In this document: piece by piece, positions 16,726-25,803 of the stretch
Layout of the letters: every line of letters starts with the position of its first letter
Position numbering within the stretch: position 1 is the stretch's first letter
Assembly (NCBI GenBank): GCA_964618975.1
Contig: CAZUDI010000034.1
Span: forward strand, 1-41,048
Length of the DNA stretch: 41,048 nt
Source: CAZUDI01 sp964618975
GTDB lineage: Bacteria > Desulfobacterota > Desulfomonilia > UBA1062
Direction of reading: 5' to 3'
The notes under the pieces: generated by a model
The model's input: the letters and a program-made list of their open reading frames with translations, nothing else
Told to the model about the DNA's origin: nothing
Databases searched by the model: none
Program-made: the position numbers and the translations under genes

Positions 16726-16753
16726 CACAGGAGGGGCTGCCCGCGCCTCTGTG
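16726..16753 (+). terminator. Imperfect hairpin after the PAS-LuxR gene
   Basis: CACA-G-GAGG pairs with CCTC-TGTG around an 11-base loop, with one bulged G. No T-run follows, so intrinsic termination is doubtful. The rest of the 285-base interval up to 16995 shows no convincing promoter. Confidence 0.25.
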
Positions 16754-16995
16754 AAGACCCTCGGGGAGAGGTACCTGGCGCACGAGACGGGCCCTCCTCC
16801 CTGAGATCTCTTACCTTCCCGCCTGTCGTCCGCTATCAGATCATGCGTCCATCCACCGAATACAGGGGTTCGCCCCAGCGGAAGCATAGTCATAGTATCA
16901 TCCTGGTATTTTCCTGTTATTCTTTTTGTATGGTCATTTTGCTCATTTCCCGCATGATGGGACGCAATGAGATCATCCCGATAACGGAGGATGCC

Positions 16996-18300
16996 ATGCA
17001 GTGGGAGAGCGATTACCGCCAGAAGCTTACCTCGGTGGAAGAGGCCGCCGGGCTCATCAAATCCAACGACATCATCTTCATTTCGGCCGGCGCAAGCTGT
17101 CCCATCGAGGTCATCGAGGCCATATCAAGACGTTACCTGGAACTTCAGAACGTGAACATCGCCTCGGGTCTGCTCATGCACCCCTTCACGTATCTCCAGG
17201 CCGCCGAACGGGGCCACATCACCCACCACTCGGGATTCCTGGGCCCGGTGGAACGCATGTTCATGCCAATGGGCAATATCGAGGTGCGCCCCTACCAGTT
17301 CTCCAAGATCGAACATCTGGCCCGCCAGCGCCATTACAACGTCGCGATCTTCGAGGTCTCAGAGCCCAACGCCTCAGGCTACATGAGCTATGGCCCGGTG
17401 GGGACCTTCTCCAACGGCCTGATCTCCCAGCTGGTGGATACGATCATCGTCCAGGTCAACAAAAGAACCCCCTTTGTCAACGGCATGCAGGCCCATATCC
17501 ACGTCTCTTGGGTGGATCACATCTGCGAGGTCGACCGCGAACTCGTCCAGATTCCGGATACCCCCCTCGAGGACGAGGAGGAGCGCATCGCCGGCTTCAT
17601 CGTGGAACGCATTCGCGACGGGGCCTGCATTCAGCTCGGCTTCGGCAAGATCGCCAATGCCATCGGTTATTTTCTGGATACGAAAAAGGATCTCGGGGTT
17701 CACAGCGAAATGCTGACCACCTCCCTCATGCGCCTGGCCCAGAAAGGGGTGGTCACCTGTGGCCGGAAGTCGTACCTGCCCGGCACCATGGCCTGCAGCT
17801 TTGCCATCGGCTCACGGGAGCTCTACGAGTTCATCCACATGAATCCCCTGGTCACCACCTTCCCCATCTATCAGATCTGCGACCCTGGCATCCTCGGGCG
17901 CATCGAAGACTTCGTCTCCGTCAACAACGCCCTGTGCATCGACCTGATGGGGCAGGTGGGTTCCGAGAGCATCGGCTTCAAGATGTACAGCGGCACCGGG
18001 GGGCAGCTGGATTTCGTGCGCGGGGCCTGGGTCGCCCCGGGGGGGCAGTCGTTCATCGCGCTCAGGTCCACCGCCCAGACCGCCGACGGCCGCGTCTCCC
18101 GCATCCGCACCGCCCTCCCCTCCGGCACCATCGTCACCACCCCCCGGACCGATGTGCAGTACGTGGTGACCGAATACGGCCTGGCCGACCTGACGGACCT
18201 GAGCGTCAGCCGCTGCGCCCGGGCGCTCATCGACATCGCCCACCCGGACTTCCGCGACGAGCTGGCCCGGAAGGCGCACCAGGTCGGCCTGCTGAACTGA
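16996..18300 (+). CDS. Acetyl-CoA hydrolase/4-hydroxybutyrate CoA-transferase family protein
   Basis: 434 residues from the ATG at 16996, which follows CGGAGG at the right spacing; an upstream reading back to 16843 has no such site. Family motifs: SAGASCPIEVIEAI, FEVSEPNASGYMSYGP, LGFGKIANAIGYFL, GVHSEML, SVNNALCIDLMGQVGSE, GTGGQLDFVRGAW and the C-terminal VVTEYGLADLTDLS. The family moves CoA between acyl groups through a glutamyl-CoA intermediate (family I) or hydrolyses acetyl-CoA. It heads an operon with a CaiB-type transferase and an acyl-CoA dehydrogenase, so activation of a carboxylic acid for oxidation is likely. The acid is unknown. Confidence 0.88.
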   Translation: MQWESDYRQKLTSVEEAAGLIKSNDIIFISAGASCPIEVIEAISRRYLELQNVNIASGLLMHPFTYLQAAERGHITHHSGFLGPVERMFMPMGNIEVRPYQFSKIEHLARQRHYNVAIFEVSEPNASGYMSYGPVGTFSNGLISQLVDTIIVQVNKRTPFVNGMQAHIHVSWVDHICEVDRELVQIPDTPLEDEEERIAGFIVERIRDGACIQLGFGKIANAIGYFLDTKKDLGVHSEMLTTSLMRLAQKGVVTCGRKSYLPGTMACSFAIGSRELYEFIHMNPLVTTFPIYQICDPGILGRIEDFVSVNNALCIDLMGQVGSESIGFKMYSGTGGQLDFVRGAWVAPGGQSFIALRSTAQTADGRVSRIRTALPSGTIVTTPRTDVQYVVTEYGLADLTDLSVSRCARALIDIAHPDFRDELARKAHQVGLLN

Positions 18301-18303
18301 AGA

Positions 18304-18321
18304 CCCGGCCGGAAGGCCGGG
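18304..18321 (+). other. Perfect GNRA-tetraloop hairpin between the two CoA-transferase genes
   Basis: CCCGGCC-GGAA-GGCCGGG: a 7-base-pair GC stem with a GGAA loop, starting three bases after one stop codon and ending 14 bases before the next ATG, just ahead of its AAAGGGG site. With no T-run it is not a terminator. It could stabilise the upstream message or tune translation of the next gene. Confidence 0.6.
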
Positions 18322-18335
18322 AAAGGGGACATGCC

Positions 18336-19580
18336 ATGTCCGAAGAGAAAGATGGGGTGCCTTGCGCCCCAAGGGAATCCATCCTGGAGGGGATCCGGGT
18401 GGTCGACGTCACCCAGTTCATCGCGGGCTCGCGCGCCACGCAGCTCCTGGCCGACATGGGGGCCGAGGTGGTCAAGGTGGAGCCCCCCCAGGGCGATACC
18501 CTGCGCCTCATCTTTTCCCTGCTGGCCGGCGCGGAGCGCAACTACTCGGTCTTCAACCGCAACAAGTATGGCATCTGCGTCGACTGGCGCACCCCCCGCG
18601 GGCAGGAGGTCATGCACCGTCTGGCCGCAGGCGCCGACATCTTCGTCCACAACCTCATCCCCGGGACCCTCGAGCGGCATCGCCTGGGCTACGAGACCCT
18701 CCGGTACCTCAACCCGGGGATCATCTACATCGCCATCTCCGGCTTCGGGGCCACAGGGATCAATCCCGAGCGGGCGGCCTTCGACATCATCGCCCAGGCC
18801 ACCGCCGGCCAGTTCTGGAACGACACCGAGACGCTGAGCCCGCCCTCCAACCACTGGGGCGATCTCATGAGCGGGGCCTACGCCGCCCTGGCCGCCTGCC
18901 TGGCCCTGATTCACCGCCTGCGCACCGGGCAGGGGCAGTTCATCGACATCTCCATGCAGGACGTCCTGTACTTCAATAACTACCGCGCCATAATCAACCG
19001 CGCCATGGAGCCGATCATGGGCCGGGTGCAGGAAGTGCTGGGCCGCCGACCCGACGATGTCCTCAACTCGCAGGACCGCATGCCCTTCTACGGGTTCTTC
19101 CAGGCCCGAGACGGCAAGGTGGCCATCGTGGCCCTGACCCCCCGGCAGTGGAAGGACCTCGCCCACATCACCGGCCACGGGGAGCTCCTCGAGGATGCGC
19201 GCTTTGCGAACCTCGTCTCCCAGATCCACCACCACGCCGAGGCGGTAAGCCTCATCGAGGAGTGGACCACCCGGCATGACGCCCACGCCATCGTCGCCCT
19301 GCTCGAAAAAAAGAAGATCCCCTGCGGCATCGCCTACACGGTCGATCAGGTCAATCGTGACGAAAACCTCGAAGCGCGCGGCATGTTCGCTCAGGTGGAG
19401 CATCCCGCCTTCGGCACCATCGACGTGCCCGGCATCCCTTTCAAGTTCGCGCTTACGCCGGGGGCCATCACGCAGGCGGCGCCCCTACTCGGGGAACATA
19501 CCCGCACGGTCCTGAGCGACTGGCTGGGCTATTCCCCCGCAGAGATCGCCGCACTGTACGACGATACCATCGTCAAATAG
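18336..19580 (+). CDS. CaiB/BaiF-type (family III) CoA-transferase
   Basis: 414 residues, normal for the family. The N-terminal LEGIRVVDVTQFIAGSRATQ and LLADMGAEVVKVEPP motifs are typical. The expected catalytic Asp is D176 in HWGDLMSGAYAAL. TGQGQFIDISMQD and a C-terminal small domain complete the protein (GIPFKFALTPGAITQAAPLLGEHT motif region near 370-405). These enzymes transfer CoA by a mixed-anhydride route, as in formyl-CoA:oxalate, carnitine or benzylsuccinate CoA-transferases. AAAGGGG precedes the ATG. It is unrelated in fold to the transferase just upstream, so the operon has two independent ways of loading CoA. Substrate not assignable. Confidence 0.92.
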   Translation: MSEEKDGVPCAPRESILEGIRVVDVTQFIAGSRATQLLADMGAEVVKVEPPQGDTLRLIFSLLAGAERNYSVFNRNKYGICVDWRTPRGQEVMHRLAAGADIFVHNLIPGTLERHRLGYETLRYLNPGIIYIAISGFGATGINPERAAFDIIAQATAGQFWNDTETLSPPSNHWGDLMSGAYAALAACLALIHRLRTGQGQFIDISMQDVLYFNNYRAIINRAMEPIMGRVQEVLGRRPDDVLNSQDRMPFYGFFQARDGKVAIVALTPRQWKDLAHITGHGELLEDARFANLVSQIHHHAEAVSLIEEWTTRHDAHAIVALLEKKKIPCGIAYTVDQVNRDENLEARGMFAQVEHPAFGTIDVPGIPFKFALTPGAITQAAPLLGEHTRTVLSDWLGYSPAEIAALYDDTIVK

Positions 19581-19610
19581 CACCATTATCAATCCCCAAA
19601 GGAGGTAGTT

Positions 19611-21479
19611 ATGGCCAAGGTGATCCTGGACGAAAGGGACCAGCGCTTCGTGCTCTACGAGATGCTCGAGGTGCACAGATTGTGTGAACACCCCCGCTAT
19701 GCCGACTTCTCCCGGGACCTGTTCGACATGATCCTGACCCAGGCCGAGAAATTCGCCACCGAGGAGATCTATCCCACCCTGGCCGAGGCCGACCGGGAGG
19801 GATGCCGGCTGGAAGACGGGCAGGTCAAGGTGCCGCAGTGCTTCCACCGCCTGTACCGGCTCTTCTGCGAAGGGGGCTGGTCTTCCATGACCCAGGACGA
19901 GTCCATCGGCGGCCAGGGCCTGCCGCGCATCATCCGCACCGCCGCCAACGACTGGTTCCTGCACAACTTTTCCTTTGTGGCCTATCCCGGGCTGACGGCC
20001 GGGGCCGCGCGCCTGATCGAGACCTACGGATCACCGGAGCAAAAGGATCGCTATCTGGAAAAGATGGTCAAGGGCCAGTGGGCCGGCACCATGTGCCTCA
20101 CGGAACCGGGCGCCGGCACCGACGTGGGCAGTCTGAGCACCAGGGCCATCCGTCAGGCAGACGGCACCTTCCGCATCCAGGGCACGAAGATCTTCATCAC
20201 CTCGGGTGATCACGATCTGACCGAGAACATCATCCACCCCGTTCTGGCACGCATCGAGGGCGACCCCCCGGGAACGAAGGGCATCTCCATCTTCCTGGTG
20301 CCCAAATATCTCGTCAATGGGGACGGTACCCTGGGTAAACGCAACGATTTCGAGATCGCCAAGATCGAGGAGAAGATGGGCATCCACGGCAGCTCCACCT
20401 GTCTGATCAACTTCGGCGACCAGGGATCCTGCTCCGCCGAACTGCTCGGAGAGGAGCGCACCGGCATGACCATCATGTTCCAGATGATGAACGAGGCCCG
20501 TATCGGGGTGGGCATGCAGGGACTCACCAGCGCCTCGATTGCCTACCTGCACGCCCTGCAGTATGCCCGGCAGCGCTTGCAGGGTGCCTCCCTGCTCAGT
20601 TTCACCGACCCCACGGCGCCGCGCGTGCCCATCATCGAGCATCCCGATATCCGGCGCATGCTGCTCTGGATGAAATCCCACGTCGAGAGCATGCGGGCGC
20701 TGATGTACTTCACCACCTGGTGCGGTGACCGGGTCCTGCTGGCCTCCCTGGACGGCAACGATGCGGACTACGAGCGCTACAGGGGCTTCTTCGAGCTTCT
20801 GACCCCCATCGGCAAGGCCTATTGTTCGGATGTGGGCTTCAGGGTCTGCGAAACCGCCATGCAGGTCTACGGAGGATACGGCTACTGCAGCGAGTATCCC
20901 ATCGAGCAGTTCCTGCGCGATGAGAAGATCGCCTGCATCTACGAGGGCGCCAACGGCATCCAGGCCCTCGACCTGGTCGGTCGCAAACTGGGTATGCACA
21001 AGGGGGCCTACTTCATGAACCTCCTGAACGAGATGCAGACCAAGCTTCCCGCTGTCCGGCAGCACGCCGATCTCACCGATCTGGCCGATGACGTCCAGGC
21101 CGCGGTCACGGCCCTGGCCGACACGGCGGCCTTCTTCGCCCGCTGCGGCAAGGCCGGCCAGTTCTTCATCCCGGTGAGCAACGCCTACCCTTTCCTGATG
21201 CTGATGGGCAAGGTCATCTCGGCCTGGTTCCTGCTGTGGCAGGCGGGCATCGCCCGTCGCGAGCTGGAGGCCCTGGGTCGGGAGGCCGGGGTCGACCCGG
21301 GCAATCTCCAGCAGATGGAGGACCTCGTGCGCGACAACCGTGACGCGGCCTTCTACAAAGGCAAGCTCTCCGGCGCCCGCTACTTTATCAAGCATGTCCT
21401 GCCCGAGACCGAAGGCATCATCAAGGCCATCCGCAGCGAAGATCTCTCCCCGGTGGAGATCCCGCCGGAGTGCTTCTAG
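19611..21479 (+). CDS. Long-type acyl-CoA dehydrogenase (DmdC/PF12806-like)
   Basis: 622 residues, well above the 380 of short and medium types and close to DmdC-like enzymes. N-terminal extension (QRFVLYEMLEVHRL), then the FAD fold with CLTEPGAGTDVGSL, FITSGDHDLTENI and the helical domain VYGGYGYCSEYPIEQFLRD. The probable catalytic base is E445 in YEGANGIQALDLVGRK. The extra C-terminal domain (about 475-600) includes a helical bundle. It oxidises an acyl-CoA at C2-C3, feeding electrons to ETF. AAAGGAGG lies at the ideal distance. With the two CoA-transferases it forms a short acid-activation and oxidation module; hydratase and thiolase genes are not nearby. Confidence 0.93.
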   Translation: MAKVILDERDQRFVLYEMLEVHRLCEHPRYADFSRDLFDMILTQAEKFATEEIYPTLAEADREGCRLEDGQVKVPQCFHRLYRLFCEGGWSSMTQDESIGGQGLPRIIRTAANDWFLHNFSFVAYPGLTAGAARLIETYGSPEQKDRYLEKMVKGQWAGTMCLTEPGAGTDVGSLSTRAIRQADGTFRIQGTKIFITSGDHDLTENIIHPVLARIEGDPPGTKGISIFLVPKYLVNGDGTLGKRNDFEIAKIEEKMGIHGSSTCLINFGDQGSCSAELLGEERTGMTIMFQMMNEARIGVGMQGLTSASIAYLHALQYARQRLQGASLLSFTDPTAPRVPIIEHPDIRRMLLWMKSHVESMRALMYFTTWCGDRVLLASLDGNDADYERYRGFFELLTPIGKAYCSDVGFRVCETAMQVYGGYGYCSEYPIEQFLRDEKIACIYEGANGIQALDLVGRKLGMHKGAYFMNLLNEMQTKLPAVRQHADLTDLADDVQAAVTALADTAAFFARCGKAGQFFIPVSNAYPFLMLMGKVISAWFLLWQAGIARRELEALGREAGVDPGNLQQMEDLVRDNRDAAFYKGKLSGARYFIKHVLPETEGIIKAIRSEDLSPVEIPPECF

Positions 21480-21563
21480 GGCCTGAGGACGTCTCTGTTA
21501 CCGGCAGACAAAGACCGGACAGACATCCCTGTTATGGCGGACATGCGCCTGTGCGTTTGCCCC

Positions 21564-22724
21564 TCACCCGCTCAGCATGATGCGGGTGAGCACGGGCATG
21601 GCGATCAGAGCCCCGGTGGAGCTGCCGAGATTAGCGAGGATCACCACCAGGAGGATGCGTGTGATGGGGTTGCGCCAGAAGCCCGTCACGCTGGCGATGT
21701 CGTCCTGGATGCGCTCGAAGTCCGACACCTTGGGCCGCTTCAGGTAGGCCTCCGCCAGACCGGCGAACCAGCCGGCGGCGAGCGTGGGATTCAGCGAGGT
21801 GATGGGCGAGGCGACGGCCGCCACCAGGATGGTGAGGGGGTGTCCACAGGCGATGAGCGCCCCCAGGGCGGCAAACAGGGCATTGCACACCAGCCACCAC
21901 TTCACCATCGCATACCCCTGCTGGGATCCTCCGAAAAAAAATCCGCAGACCACCAGGACCAGGATCACGGCGGGGATGACCCACTTTATCAGGCCCCTCT
22001 TCTTGGGCGGCATCCATTCCAGATCTGACAGATCGGCAGGGGGGTCGACCAGCTGCGTCATCATCCCCGCCAGGTGTCCGGCACCGATGACTGCCAGCAC
22101 CCTCTCGGCTTCGAGGTCGGCCAGTTTGCGGGCCATATAGGCGTCGCGTTCATCGATGAGGACGCGTTTGATCGTGGGCGCCTCCTTGGCGATCTCTCCC
22201 ACGGCCGCGGTGAGCATGTCCGTGTCCTTGAGGCGTTCGATCTCCTCCTCTTCGAGGTCATCGGCCACCAGAATGGACCCCAGAGAGGCCCATACCATCC
22301 GGAGCCTTTCGCGCCAGGAGAGCATGCGCCAGGCACGGCTCAGGGTGATCTGGATCGAGCGGTCGATAAGCGCCACCGGGATGTGGAGTTCTTCGGCGGT
22401 CTCGATGGCGGAGATCATCTCCTGCCCCGGCCGCACGCCGAGCTTCTCGCCGATGCGGCGCTGGAACGAGGCCATGACGAGGTTGGCAAACAGGAGGGCG
22501 GCCTTTTTCTCCTTGATCACCCTGACGATATCGGTTTCCTGCCAGAGGCGAGGATGTTTAAGCACATCGTAGCGGCCCTGGCACAGTTCGAGGGCCACGA
22601 CCTCGGGCACCTGCTCCCGGATGGCGGAACATACCTCCTCCACGGAACTTTTAGAGACATGGGCCGTGCCCACGAGCATGATCGTCTTGTCTTTGAGTTC
22701 AATGCGTTCAATCGGCATGGGCAT
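21564..22724 (-). CDS. TraB/PrgY-family membrane protein
   Basis: 386 residues. The N-terminal TraB domain (about 10-230) carries GTAHVSKSSVEEV (His22), EVVALELCQGRYD and IGAGHLAGM, the family's conserved histidine and glutamate motifs, which suggest a metal-dependent hydrolase related to the GumN/TIKI group. About four hydrophobic segments follow in the C-terminal part (about 255-385), with positively charged KKRGLIKW before the first. Family members in enterococci limit peptide pheromone signalling; in other bacteria the role is unknown. Monocistronic and divergent from the helicase gene. Confidence 0.88.
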   Translation of the reverse strand: MPMPIERIELKDKTIMLVGTAHVSKSSVEEVCSAIREQVPEVVALELCQGRYDVLKHPRLWQETDIVRVIKEKKAALLFANLVMASFQRRIGEKLGVRPGQEMISAIETAEELHIPVALIDRSIQITLSRAWRMLSWRERLRMVWASLGSILVADDLEEEEIERLKDTDMLTAAVGEIAKEAPTIKRVLIDERDAYMARKLADLEAERVLAVIGAGHLAGMMTQLVDPPADLSDLEWMPPKKRGLIKWVIPAVILVLVVCGFFFGGSQQGYAMVKWWLVCNALFAALGALIACGHPLTILVAAVASPITSLNPTLAAGWFAGLAEAYLKRPKVSDFERIQDDIASVTGFWRNPITRILLVVILANLGSSTGALIAMPVLTRIMLSG

Positions 22725-22884
22725 GCCTTATATATCCGAACGGCGTGACGGGTCAAGCGATGGCCTCCCCGCCGGCAGAGGAAAACCTCGCCCGGGCGCT
22801 GCCCTCTGGCTGGTCTTCGGTCGCGGGCGGGCTTCGACAGATCTCCCTCAAGAACTGCCGCATACGGCATCTTTGCCGCTCGGC

Positions 22885-22913
22885 TTGACATTTGCGGAAA
22901 AAATTCATATTGT
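22885..22913 (+). promoter_or_regulatory. Sigma70-type promoter of the DEAD-box helicase gene
   Basis: TTGACA (22885-22890), 17-base spacer, TATTGT (22908-22913). Predicted start near 22920, leaving a leader of about 100 bases before the ATG at 23024. Long leaders are common on cold-shock helicase messages. The rest of the 299-base divergent interval has no gene. Confidence 0.7.
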
Positions 22914-23023
22914 AGGTGCAAACGGAGTAATCGGCAACAAAGGAGCACACAGAATCAGAGGCGTTCCCTCCCATTACCGAATTCTCCCAGAATGAAACCT
23001 CAAGCTTAACAAAGAAGGGGAAA

Positions 23024-24367
23024 ATGAAATTTACGGAACTCGGATTGAATGAAAATCTGCTCAAAGGGATCACCGAGGCGGGATACACTGAATGTATGCC
23101 GGTCCAGGAGGCAAGCTTCGCCCACACCCTCTCCGGCCGGGATGCCTGCGTCCAGTCCCAAACCGGCACCGGCAAGACGGCCGCCTTTCTCATCACCATC
23201 TTCCAGCGCCTCCTCGCCGAGGAGCACCTGACCAACCGCAAGGCGCTCATCGTCGCCCCCACCCGGGAACTCGCCTCCCAGATCGAACAGGAGGCCCGAC
23301 TGATCGGCAAACACCTCGACTTCACGATCGGGGCCTTCTTCGGCGGCGTGGGCTATCAGCAGCAGGAACAACTTCTCAAAGAGGGCGTGGACCTCATTAT
23401 CGGCACCCCGGGAAGGCTGCTGGATTTCCTGCAGTCCAGGAAGATGAGTTTCCAGTCCATGGGCTTCCTGGTCATCGACGAGGCCGACCGCCTCTTCGAC
23501 ATGGGCTTCCTGCCGGACCTCAGACGCATCCTCAGGAAGATGCCGCCCGCCGCCAAACGGCAGACCATGCTCTACAGCGCCACCCTTAACTTCCGCGCCC
23601 GCGAGCTCTCCTGGGAGTACATGCACGATCCGGTGGAGATCAAGATCGAACCGCAGAAGGTCACGGCCGACAACGTCACCCAGGAGATCTACCACGTGGC
23701 CAAAAATGAGAAGATGAGCCTGCTCCTGGGAATCCTGAAGAGGGAACACCCGGACAATACCCTGATCTTCACCAACACCAAGCACGTCGCCGTCGAGGTG
23801 GCCGCCCGCCTCAGTGCCAACGGATTCACCTGCCAGTACATCATCGGCGACCTCCCGCAGCAGAAGCGCCTGCAGATCATCGGCGACGTCAAATCGGGCA
23901 AGATCCCCATCCTGGTGGCCACGAACGTGGCCTCCCGGGGACTGCACATCGACGAGCTGGACCTGGTGGTGAACTACGATCTGCCCGAAGACCGTGAGGA
24001 CTACGTGCACCGTATCGGCCGCACCGCACGGGCGGGCAACTCGGGCAAGGCCATCTCGCTGGCCTGCGACGAATACGTCTTCAGCCTGGAGGCCATCGAA
24101 TCCTTCATGAACATGAAGATTCCGGTCCTGTGGGCCGACGAGGAGCTCTTTGCCGAGGACCTAAGCCAGGGACGTTCACTCAAGTCCCTCATCGGCCACC
24201 TGCCCCAGCGCCCCCTGCGCGGCCGGGGCGAGACGCGCCGCCCCCCCCGGGGAGGAGCACCCCGCCGACACGCCACCGGCTCCCGGGAGGAGAAATCCCC
24301 CGACCGCTCAAACCGTCGTTCCAGGGGGCCGCGCAAACACCGGGGCTCCAGTACCCCCACCCCCTAG
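23024..24367 (+). CDS. DEAD-box RNA helicase (RhlB/RhlE-like)
   Basis: 447 residues. All core motifs are present in order: phenylalanine and Q-motif region (FTELGLNENLLKGI, MPVQEAS), Walker A QTGTGKTA, PTRELASQ, TPGRLLDF, DEAD in VIDEADRLFDMGF, SAT in YSATL, then the second RecA domain with TNTKHVAVEVA, ATNVASRGLHIDELDLV and HRIGRTARAG. The last 60 residues are a basic, Arg/Pro/Gly-rich tail that probably binds RNA. AAGGGG precedes the ATG. It unwinds short RNA duplexes in ribosome assembly or decay. The tail is RhlE-like, the core closer to RhlB; I leave the symbol empty. Confidence 0.94.
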   Translation: MKFTELGLNENLLKGITEAGYTECMPVQEASFAHTLSGRDACVQSQTGTGKTAAFLITIFQRLLAEEHLTNRKALIVAPTRELASQIEQEARLIGKHLDFTIGAFFGGVGYQQQEQLLKEGVDLIIGTPGRLLDFLQSRKMSFQSMGFLVIDEADRLFDMGFLPDLRRILRKMPPAAKRQTMLYSATLNFRARELSWEYMHDPVEIKIEPQKVTADNVTQEIYHVAKNEKMSLLLGILKREHPDNTLIFTNTKHVAVEVAARLSANGFTCQYIIGDLPQQKRLQIIGDVKSGKIPILVATNVASRGLHIDELDLVVNYDLPEDREDYVHRIGRTARAGNSGKAISLACDEYVFSLEAIESFMNMKIPVLWADEELFAEDLSQGRSLKSLIGHLPQRPLRGRGETRRPPRGGAPRRHATGSREEKSPDRSNRRSRGPRKHRGSSTPTP

Positions 24368-24384
24368 ACTCGATGACGGAACAG

Positions 24385-24404
24385 CCCCTGCCGGCAGGCA
24401 GGGG
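24385..24404 (+). terminator. Perfect 8-bp hairpin after the helicase gene
   Basis: CCCCTGCC-GGCA-GGCAGGGG begins 18 bases after the helicase stop. The stem is strong but no T-run follows, so it may be an RNA-stabilising or factor-assisted end rather than a classical terminator. Confidence 0.4.
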
Positions 24405-24533
24405 CGACAGGCAGCGCAAGCAACGTAACAAGCCGCAAGGACTTCGGCCCGCTGAAAAACCCTCTGTACAGAAATATTATTTGGTGTTAAATGAACGCGA
24501 TTACATTGAAGAAAAGAGTGAAAACTAAAAACT

Positions 24534-24749
24534 ATGGCAGCACGAGGTTGGATTACCATCGATCAGGCCCTCTGTAAGGGGTGCGAATTGTGCATCACCG
24601 TTTGTCCCGATGAGGCCATCGGCCTGTCCGAGACGCTTAACGAAAAGGGCTACCTCCCAGCGCAGCCTCTCAAGGAGAGATGTCGGGGCTGCGCCCTGTG
24701 CGCCATCATGTGCCCCGAGGTGGCCATAGAGGTATACCGTGAGAAATAA
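24534..24749 (+). CDS. 2x[4Fe-4S] ferredoxin subunit of a 2-oxoacid:ferredoxin oxidoreductase
   Basis: 71 residues with two CxxCxxCxxxCP motifs (CKGCELCITVCP and CRGCALCAIMCP), each followed by an acidic-hydrophobic stretch as in the delta subunits of KorDABC/VorDABC enzymes. It carries electrons from the TPP-bound intermediate towards free ferredoxin. Its last codons overlap the GTG of the alpha gene by 11 bases, so the subunits are translationally coupled. It is the first gene of the oxidoreductase operon; the 166 bases before it show no clear promoter. Confidence 0.92.
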   Translation: MAARGWITIDQALCKGCELCITVCPDEAIGLSETLNEKGYLPAQPLKERCRGCALCAIMCPEVAIEVYREK

Positions 24750-25803
24750 GGTCCTCATGAAGGGTACGGACGCCCTGGGGGAGGCGGCCATCCGCGCCGG
24801 GTGCCATTGCTATTTCGGCTATCCCATCACCCCCCAGAACGAGGTGCCCGAATACATGTCCAAACGCATGGACGAGGAGGGGCGGATCTTCCTGCAGGGG
24901 GAGAGCGAGATCGCCTCGATCAACATGGTCATCGGTGCCTCAGCCGCCGGCATGCGCGCCATGACCTCGTCTTCGTCCCCCGGCATCAGCCTCAAACAGG
25001 AGGGGCTCTCCTTTCTGGCCGCCATGGAGCTGCCCGCCGTGGTCGTCAACATCAACCGGGGCGGACCGGGCCTGGGCAACATCGCGCCGAGCCAAGGCGA
25101 CTACTACCAGGCCACCCGCGGCGGAGGCCACGGCGATTATCGCATGCCGGTGTATGCCCCGGCCTCGGTCCAGGAACTCTATGACCTCACCATACGGGCC
25201 TTCGATATCGCCGACAGTTACCGCACCCCGGTGATGATCATGGGTGACGGGATGATGGGGCAGATGATGGAGCCCATTGAGCTTAAGGCCCCTCCCGAAG
25301 GCGAGCGGCCACCCAAGGACTACACCCTCGACGGGGCCGAGGGTCGGCCGTCGCGCATCCTCAAGTCCCTGATCCTCGATGTGAACGAGATGGAGGAGCA
25401 CAACTGGAAACTCAAGCGCAAATATGACCTCCTGGAGCGTGAACTGCCCGAGCACGAGGAGTTCCTGACGGACGACGCCAAGCTCGTTATCGTGGCCAGC
25501 GGGACCGCGGCCCGCATCGCCAAGGGCGCGGTCAAGCGTTCGCGCGCCGACGGGCTCAAGGTCGGGCTGCTTCGGCCCATTACCCTGTGGCCCTTCCCGA
25601 GCGAGGCCATCCGGGCCATCGCCAAAAAGACCAAGCTGTTCCTCGTCTTCGAGATGAGCACCGGCCAGATGGTGGATGACGTGCGCCTGGCCCTCGAGGG
25701 GCGGGTCCCCTGTGAGTTCTACGGGCGACCCGGGGGTGTGGTTCCGGCACCGCAGGAGATTCAGCGCATCATCGAGCGTTTCTGGATTCAGAAGGAGCTG
25801 TAG
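24739..25803 (+). CDS. 2-oxoacid:ferredoxin oxidoreductase, alpha subunit
   Basis: 354 residues from a GTG with AGAGG upstream; an ATG at 24757 is an alternative. Alpha-subunit features: MKGTDALGEAAIRAGCHCYFGYPITPQNEVPEY is the pyrimidine-binding entry (residues about 7-40), then TSSSPGISLKQEGLSFL, NINRGGPGLGNIAPSQGDYYQ and YRTPVMIMGDGMMGQMMEP. A C-terminal transketolase-like domain contains VGLLRPITLWPFPSE and VFEMSTGQMVDDVR. Gene order delta-alpha-beta-gamma matches Kor and Vor types. The substrate (2-oxoglutarate, branched-chain or aryl 2-oxoacid) cannot be fixed by eye; the pattern leans towards VorB. Confidence 0.93.
   Translation: MRNKVLMKGTDALGEAAIRAGCHCYFGYPITPQNEVPEYMSKRMDEEGRIFLQGESEIASINMVIGASAAGMRAMTSSSSPGISLKQEGLSFLAAMELPAVVVNINRGGPGLGNIAPSQGDYYQATRGGGHGDYRMPVYAPASVQELYDLTIRAFDIADSYRTPVMIMGDGMMGQMMEPIELKAPPEGERPPKDYTLDGAEGRPSRILKSLILDVNEMEEHNWKLKRKYDLLERELPEHEEFLTDDAKLVIVASGTAARIAKGAVKRSRADGLKVGLLRPITLWPFPSEAIRAIAKKTKLFLVFEMSTGQMVDDVRLALEGRVPCEFYGRPGGVVPAPQEIQRIIERFWIQKEL

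Noticed and set aside
17001..18335. Upstream extension of the CaiB-type frame through the first CoA-transferase
   Set aside because: The frame is open but overlaps a clearly real gene in another frame. The CaiB homology begins only after the ATG at 18336, which has its own ribosome binding site.
20031..21395. A 454-codon minus-strand open frame over the acyl-CoA dehydrogenase gene
   Set aside because: Antisense shadow of codon bias with no recognisable domain; the sense frame carries a complete dehydrogenase.
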